Shown here in pieces: positions 56,994 to 64,000 of a DNA stretch of 64,000 nucleotides. The notes below the pieces were generated by a model that worked only from the letters and a program-made list of their open reading frames with translations, did not search any database and was not told the origin of the DNA. The translations under genes were made by a program, and so were the position numbers. This stretch comes from Ornithodoros turicata (lineage: Eukaryota; Arthropoda; Arachnida; Ixodida; Argasidae): NCBI RefSeq assembly GCF_037126465.1, contig NW_026999349.1, positions 62,001 to 126,000 on the forward strand, written 5' to 3'. How positions within the stretch are numbered: the stretch's first letter is position 1; each line of letters starts with the position of its first letter.

Positions 56994-59900
56994 AAACATT
57001 TGATTCCGGTGGCAGTAGGATATATTAAGAAAGGTATCGTATGTGTGCGAAGTGAGTCCAAGGCATGCTGATGGGCGCGCATTGCTCTGTTGGGCACTGA
57101 AGCTTGCAGTCAATGATGTTGGTATGGCAATTTTGTGAGTGTCATTAGCAACTTATCTATCTAGTGAAAGGTCGTATGCTGATGAACACATGTCAACTGG
57201 TTTGGTTTAAAAATGATGACAGCTACAGTGTGTAGCGAATGATGATCGCATTTACCCGTTCCACTCTATAGTATTCTTGCAAAATATATGGGTGCAACGA
57301 AATAAAAGCAAACATAACCCTTCTGTATCATAACTGCCGCGCAAAAGCTCGGCACCGTTTTCTCATGGATGTATAGCGAACATGCATTCCTTTCTTTTTT
57401 TTTCTTTTTTGTTACGATTATTATAGCATACTAATGAATACATGCATTCTCGTTTGGTTTAAAAATGGCTTAGAGGTGCTGTGTGTATAGCGAATCCAGA
57501 TCCATCCAGATCCATCTTTGCTCAATTGCTTGACTCACTTCTGTAGTATTGTTTCAAAATATTTTGGTGTAAGTGAATAAAGCAAGAGGCAACGAATTCC
57601 AATTCTGTGTTATTCATCTTTTTTTATTACTGCATGGAGCTCGATGTCTTTCTGTACGCAATGGCAATGTTCATTTCTGAGCTGCTTTATTTGTTTTTAG
57701 CTGGTGTCGTCTGCGTGGAAGTTCCTATTACATCTGGTGCGAAGACGCGCTGTCCTTTGTACCACTGGCGCATATGTGTGTTGCGTATTTTGTCGTTGGA
57801 TAATTATTGGATATAACCTGAGGAATAATGTGGCTGGGAAGACACTTTTGGGAGTTTGAATAGGCGACGCTCGTTGTGTGTATGAAAAATATGTGTGGGC
57901 GTCTGTATTTGTGAAGCTAGGAAGTCACTTGAAAAGTAAGTAAGTAATCTCCGCATTGTGTACGCCTTTTCGTGTGAAAGAAAAGTACTGTAGCGCGAAA
58001 TATTGATTAAAAATAAAGTTTATCGCGTTTTCTGAAAAGAGATGGGTACAGGGTGCCCTGCAAACAAGGTGAAGTGCTTGTTGTGGACGCGCTATTTTAC
58101 CAGGATTCGAATCGATTTTATGAGCCTTCCACGCGGTCATCACAGCGAGGGCTGCATCAAGCTACATTTGTTAGTTAAGAGCAACAACAACAGCAAGAAC
58201 CGGAGTGCTTGTTCTTATGGTGGCACTCACTTGACGCGAGTTCAGACAGTATCAGTGCAAGCGTGTGTTTGTCAGTTTTTTGTTTAGCACGTGCATTTGT
58301 CATGCCCGTAGCTGTGTTCAAGCTGAGTTTTGGGGGTAAAATTCACAGTATGTGGTATTATGCTGATCAAGGAGTAGTCACTGCTCACTGAATGTGTGAG
58401 CCCTTGTTTTGCCCGGGTTGCTCCGTGCCTCATTGTACGGCTCAGTTCTGTCAGCAGAAATGGGTGTGTTTGTTCTGTGTTTTGTCATGCCTGTCGGCAT
58501 GCACATTGCTCGATAAGGCATGACAGGAACTATGAATTTGTTGAAGGTGCTTACTTTTTGCAGACATAGCTATTTTGCTATTTGTGCAAAAATGCGGGTA
58601 TCTGAGCGCTTAACGCAGATGGTAGAAATTCCAGCCCCCGTGAGACGATTCTGCAGTAATTTGTTGCATTTTAAGAAATCGTGTTTAAATTTCATGCGCG
58701 CTGTAAAGTTGTGAACAAACAAGGAAAGGGATGTGCCTGCTCATGAAAGCGAATTGCGAATCGGTATCGGAAAACATTTTTTTGTGTGCTAAATTTAGTA
58801 ATTCTTTCCCTGCTTTATTACATGATAGGACGCGTCACGTAGCAAGCAGAAATGTTATGTGCGAAAAACTGTTTAAGCTACGTTTTTAAAGCAAAATCAG
58901 AAAGAAAAGACAGCCTTCAACACGGTGATTGTGGGAAGGGCTGCGTTGAGCTACATTTGTTATAGACTTTCTTCAAGCACTGTGCTTGTTCTTGTGAAAG
59001 CACTTATACGCTTCTACCGCGAATTCAGACAGTAGAAATGAAGGGTTGTGTTTGTTAGTAGTTATTGTTGTCGTTAGCGTGTGCATTTGTTATGCTTGAC
59101 AATATGCACTTTGCTATTCGAGTGCGTTTTCGTGCTACTTTAACGGCAGCAAAGCATAAATGTTTAATTTTTCTATGGCTCGCACAAAGTAATGAGCTCT
59201 TGGAAATAACGAAATAAAGAACAAAAATGCCCTGATATTGTTGTTATTATTTGCTACATATAGCGTTTAACACGCTGAGAGCGAGTGTTTTTACCATTTC
59301 TTATTTTAAAAAATACGACGTGCAGCAGATGATTATCTTTGCGATAAATCTTTATTCCAGTACCTGCAGGATATATTCAGAAAGGTTTCGAGCTTGTTAG
59401 GTGAACCAGCGTGTAGCGTATGCTGAAATTCTGTTCTCATTTTCCTGTTCCACTGTATATTATTCCTTCAAATTATTTTAGTGGAAGCGAATACAAGTAA
59501 AAGGAAAGAATCAGAATTTCGTGTAGTCCATCTGTATTATGGTGTTGATGTTGTTGAAAATAGTAATAATAATAGGGAGATGTATTAGAGATGCTGCATA
59601 TGAGCATGATGGCACCGTTTCTTTCTTTTTTTCTGTACGCATAGCCATAGCCAACGCGCATTCCTGGCCTGCTTTCACTCGTGTTCTTCTTTCTTTTTTT
59701 CTCTCTCTCTCTCTCGTACGCGTCGGTCGGCAGACGGTGAATCCTATTACATCCGAACCGAAGCCCTATTGTTTCATGGCTGCATACATAGTATATATGG
59801 GCAGTGTTTTGCGATGAATAATTATTGACTTAGAGAAATAATATGGATTTCTGTGACTGTGAAGACTCGCGACGCACGTTGTGTGTAATGAAAAATGTGA

Positions 59901-62900
59901 GTCTGTATGTGTGTCTGTGTGCGTGCCTCAACCCACCACAGCACCCCACCACACCCAATCTAATCGTCATCATTTATTGTTGTTGTTGTGTGCGGGCGTA
60001 CTTTATGCGGGGACCCCACTTGGCAAGTGAGTTCTTTGTGTATGCCTATTCCTGTCGGTCGAGTGAAGAAGTTATGTACGATTGCGCGAAATATTAGTTT
60101 AAAAAATGAGGTTTATCGCGCGCGTTTTTTAATAGAGTCCTTTGTGGAATGACTTGCGGGCAAGGTGAAGTGCTTGTTTTGGGCACGCTAATTTACAAGG
60201 ATTCGCACCGATTTTATGAGCCTTGCACGCTGTTATCGCAGCGAGGGCCGTATTAAAACTACATAGCTGTTAGGCTTTCATAAAGCGGTGTGCTTTGTTC
60301 TTATCGAATTGCTCATGCCTTTAGCGTAGAATTAAATGGTGTGTTTGCTAGTTAACCGTCAGTTATTGTTGTAGGTTGATAGATTGCGCGTTTGTCGTGC
60401 TTGTAGCTGTGTCCAAACTTAGTTTTATCGGTAAAATTCAGAGTATGTCGTATTATGCTGCTTAATAATTTTCTGAGAGGAGAAATGTATGTGTGTGTGT
60501 CTGTGAGTTGTTGTTTGTTAGCGTGTATCTTGTGATGCTTCACGATTCTTGTGCATGCCCTTTGCTCGATAAAGCATGACATGCATTATAACTGTTATGT
60601 TGATGAAGGTGCTTAAGTTTTGCAGTCATAGCTATTACAATTCCAGCATCAATACGGGTATCTGGGCGCTTAACGCAGAGGGTAGAAATTATCGTCTCCG
60701 TGAATCGAATCTGGATTTCACTGCAATTTGTTGGAAGTAAGTATGATTATTGGATTTTCATAGCCAATGTGAAAAAAAAAAAAAAAAACGGGCGGCTGTG
60801 TGCCTGCTCATGGAAGCAAATTTCGAAATGGAATGGTGAAAATGACTTTCATATGCTAAAGTTACTAATTCTTGCCATGCTTCATTGCATGACAGGACGC
60901 GGAAGACGCAGGAAGGAATGAGAAGTAAGAAAAACTTGGAGCGCTTAATTGGCTAGTTAACCGTGTTTTAAAAGCAAAATCAGCAAGAGAAGTCGTTTTT
61001 TGTGAATCGTGCCGCCTCCCACCCGGCTATTGTGGCGAGGGCTGTGTTGAGCTTTCTTCAAACGGTGTGCTTGCTCTTGGAATCGCTCACGCATTTAGCG
61101 CGAATTCAGGCAGCAGAAACGAATGGGTGTGTTTGTTAATTGTTGTTTTTCAGTTGTTGTTTGTCCGTGTTAGCTTTTGTCGAGCTTTTAGCTCTGTTCA
61201 AGTTTAGATTTCCTGGTAAAATTCAGGGTGCTACAATTACGCGGTTCCATAATTTTCGGACTGTAGAAACGGGAATGTGTGTTTGTTCTGTGTTTTGTCA
61301 TGGCTGTCGGTATGCACATTGCTCGATAAGGCATGACACGTATTATGACTTATGTGTTGATGATGGTGCTTAATTTTGCAGTCGTAGCGCAGAAAATAGG
61401 GTATCTGAGCGTTCAATGCAAATTTCCGTCTCTGTGAGACGAATCTGCTGCAGTTTATTCCATTTCAAGTAATAATAATTAAATTTCATAGCGAACGTGA
61501 ACAAAAAAGGTAGGGTTGTGTGTCTGCTCATGCATGGAAGCAAGCTGCAAAACGGAATGGTGAAAATACGTTTCATATGCTAAATTTATTCATTCTTGCC
61601 CTGCGTCACTGCATGGCACATCATGTAGCAAGCAGAAATGGGGGTTGAGGAAAACTTGGCGCGCTCTATGGTTAATAATAATAATAATAATAATTGGGGG
61701 TTTACGTCGCGAGACAACTGAGATCGCGCTTTGTGGATAGTGCGCTACTTTTAAAGAGCAAAATCAGAAAGAAAATATGATTTTCGCGCATTGAGTAAGC
61801 CTATTGATCACTTTGAGTGGTCCAGGCTCGCCTTATTATTTTCTCATCTTCAATAGGGGCAGTTATTTTAGACAGAAGCAACAGCGTCCATGAAGAGAGC
61901 GATGATTAGTTTCTTGAATTGTTGTACAAAAAATTTTGATATGGTTCACAATGATTGAAAGTAGAAAAAGCGCTTTTTGATATGTTTATTTAGTCATTTA
62001 GTAAGTCTCCGAGGAAATAGCGCTTAATTGCAAGGCTCAGTTTTTTTTTTTTTTTTCTCAGCCTTTGCGCATGGATGGTGTTTCCTTTAATGAGTGAATA
62101 TAATTTATGACTGTTAAAAATTAGAGTAATTTCATATGACCTTCAATAACAGGAGCAAGAGCATTTTTTTGTAGTAGTAGTAGTTTTTGTAATCTTTAAT
62201 GTAAGAATGAAAAATCAGTAATAGCGCAGTAAAGAAAATAATATGGCGATGTAAATTCAATTAATACCAGGGAGCATGAAGCACTCTTGTCTGGCGCGCA
62301 TTCTTCACTCCTGATAGCAAGAGCGAACTTTGAAACGTTGACCGTTTGGGCGGTGGTTGGGTGCTCACAGGAGCAGCCTAAGACAATGGGAGGAAATGAT
62401 GACGTCAAACAGCGCGGTGTCTGGTAGACCAGTGCTTCATTCTCGCAGGGGAAGCTAGGGCAACGGTTGTGGTGTAGGTGAGCACCCGTCTGGATTTCGC
62501 TTTAATGGAAGATTTCCATAAACAGTGACGTCATAATTGGTTACTATATTTAATGAATAACAGAGGGGGATTTGCGAAGCCCTCCTCTCTGGACGACCTT
62601 TGGAACGGATGACGTCACGACCAATGACAGTGCAGAGCTCCTGATGCCCTGGCGGAGAAATCAACGGACGCTTCATTGCTTCGGGTGGATCTCTGAGTGG
62701 CGGTCATGTTGTTGGTGCTCTCCTCGCCACGAATTTCGTGACGAGCGACTGTTTTTGACTGAGTGATGTGTGTGGAAATACTTCGGTGCCGGTGAGTTGT
62801 CGTTTCAATACTTCTTCTGTTGTCGCGTTTACCTACCCCCTAACTGCGATTACTTGACAGCGTGTATTGGAGTAGTGTATGTTTGGCGATTTACCTTGTT

Positions 62901-63625
62901 GCGATTAGTAGAAAGTCTTCCCCTTGTTGTTGTTGTTATTCTTGTCCGTGCATGCCCAAACATGTTCGCAATTCCCTTGTACGCCATTCTGTCAATGACC
63001 CTTGTTGCTATTCTCGTCGGTGCATGCCCGCACATATTCGCGATGGTGAAAATTTTGTGTGTGTGTGCCTGTTTTCGCGCGTGTTTTCCCCTCGTTAGCA
63101 CTTTTTTTTGTTTTGTTTCTTTCTGCATTCCACGGAAGTCCCCATGATGACAGCGGTGCTGCCACCTGACGTGATGCTTTCCGACCTGCCTGGTGTGACG
63201 CTTTGCAAATGGCGGCGCCCATGGGCTGATGCTGTTACCGAACCTGGACTGACACATTAATGAATTGAATGTGTATAGTAATGACTTGAATTATTAAATG
63301 AGTTTAGAAAGTGCATTTATGCGTATGTGCGCTTCTTTTCGTGTGTCTCGTTATAGAATAACACGACTTAACGATAATTTGATATTTTCCTCCTCTCTCT
63401 CTCCCGTTGGAATGAATAGTAATTGAATTTATTAATTGAAAATTATATTCTACGCTCTATTATCACATTCTTATGCGTGTATGAGCGATTTTAAGTGAAA
63501 AAATCGAAAAAAAATTTTAAAAAAAATTTGGTGGGGGTGCAAATTGCAAAATTGGGGTAACAGGGGGGGTGAGAGAGGAGGAAGGTGTCATGTTGCTCGT
63601 TAAGTCGTGTTTATCCAATACTACT
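56994..63625 (-). repeat. Right arm of palindromic element 2
   Basis: Mirror of the left arm with scattered single-base and short-run differences (for example the longer A-run at about 60772-60788). It carries the same modules, TGACGTCA sites and gggggtttacgtcgcgag motif in inverse order. Confidence 0.9.
63355..63614. repeat. Nested terminal hairpin, right end of element 2
   Basis: Mirror of the hairpin at 50146-50405. Confidence 0.8.
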
Positions 63626-63694
63626 GAGACATACCTGAAGATACGTAGTTCGGAAAGTGGCACCTGTATTCGAGACGCTGACAAAGAATTTTGA
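63626..63694 (+). pseudogene. C-terminal piece of the FLYWCH-MULE transposase
   Basis: After the second GAGACA copy the frame reads on as YLKIRSSESGTCIR and DADKEF to TGA at 63692-63694, continuing the protein interrupted at 50134. MULE transposases commonly have a lysine/arginine-bearing stretch at this point, so this is probably the end of the same gene, perhaps shortened. Confidence 0.7.
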
Positions 63695-64000
63695 GCTCAA
63701 AGATAAAATATTATCGTCAGCGATCCATCAGTCGAATCGAGTTCGTCCACAGCGTAGCGAGCTACGCTCTATTAAGAGACATATGATACTACGTCTTTCG
63801 TGTTTCGCCGCTTTCGCTTTAATAAAGTTTAGTCAACCTTCAGTGTACTGCAATTCTCATCAGTGTAGTATCATTCAGAATATATATTAGAAAGGATATG
63901 CACGTCACAAGGAAAATATATTGAAGGTGTTCGCTTATTTGCTTAACATGCTGTTATCTTGTCAAAGGGACCGTTACAGGCAACATACAGGCGTATACAT
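63695..64000. other. No gene recognised
   Basis: Flank of the MULE relic, AT-rich with a short open frame (63657-63890) that lacks motifs. Confidence 0.35.

Larger units (their letters stand above)
50135..63625. mobile_element. Giant palindromic element 2 (13.5 kb, arms ~6.63 kb)
   Basis: Both ends read inward AGTAGTATTGGATAAACACG. The arms are 50135-56770 and 56994-63625 around a 223-bp spacer. Identity between arms is very high: many short translated stretches are identical on both sides and only scattered substitutions are seen. Flanking GAGACA at 50129-50134 and 63626-63631 is a 6-bp target duplication, and excision restores the MULE frame. No transposase is recognised, so the element is probably mobilised in trans. 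Arms consist of diverged modules of roughly 0.6-1.0 kb also found in element 1. A 6-bp duplication is unlike MULE (about 9) or hAT (8) and is known from few superfamilies such as Dada or IS3EU. Confidence 0.92.

Overview
This is eukaryotic, repeat-dominated DNA with no bacterial gene organisation and no intact host gene that I could recognise. It most likely comes from a tick or another chelicerate. That placement rests on recollection: the MITE family (copies near 27.9, 43.4, 43.8 and 45.4 kb) and the Ty3/gypsy integrase look like those common in ixodid ticks. I could not run a search.

Layout. A frameshifted family B DNA polymerase of the Maverick/adintovirus kind fills 1-1836. Two blocks of a ~232-bp satellite (2951-7267 and 10599-13328) are one array split by a 3.3-kb TIR transposon (7268-10598), which carries a candidate three-exon gene and unusual arrays of short hairpins. 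On the minus strand each satellite monomer contains what folds as a type I hammerhead-ribozyme-like motif. A 9.7-kb palindromic element follows (13329-22993), then a 1.4/1.6-kb tandem duplication (22982-25972) carrying satellite monomers in the opposite orientation. The stretch from 26 to 29 kb holds a minisatellite, a tRNA-like sequence and MITEs. Two ~6-kb TTAA-flanked Kolobok-like elements (29192-35164 and 36890-42886) come next, the second containing a pogo-type insertion. From 43 to 50 kb there is a pile-up of transposon relics: MITEs, a Ty3/gypsy integrase with 3' LTR, a HARBI1 remnant and a FLYWCH/MULE transposase. The MULE is split by a 13.5-kb, nearly perfect giant palindrome (50135-63625), and its C-terminal piece resumes on the far side at 63626.

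Two observations stand out. First, the satellite is a candidate retrozyme-like tandem array: an extended two-segment stem I, stem II, GAAA core, minimal stem III and a GUC cleavage triplet are all present and are kept in most monomers, although a one-nucleotide insertion precedes stem II. Second, the two giant palindromes belong to one family. They share the terminal tag AGTAGTATTGGAT, a nested small hairpin at each end, related arm modules and TGACGTCA palindromes, and encode no recognisable transposase. The 13.5-kb copy has a 6-bp target duplication (GAGACA), and removing it restores the MULE reading frame, so it moved as a unit.

Apart from these, coding content is decayed transposon protein; most other open frames are by-products of satellite or palindrome sequence.
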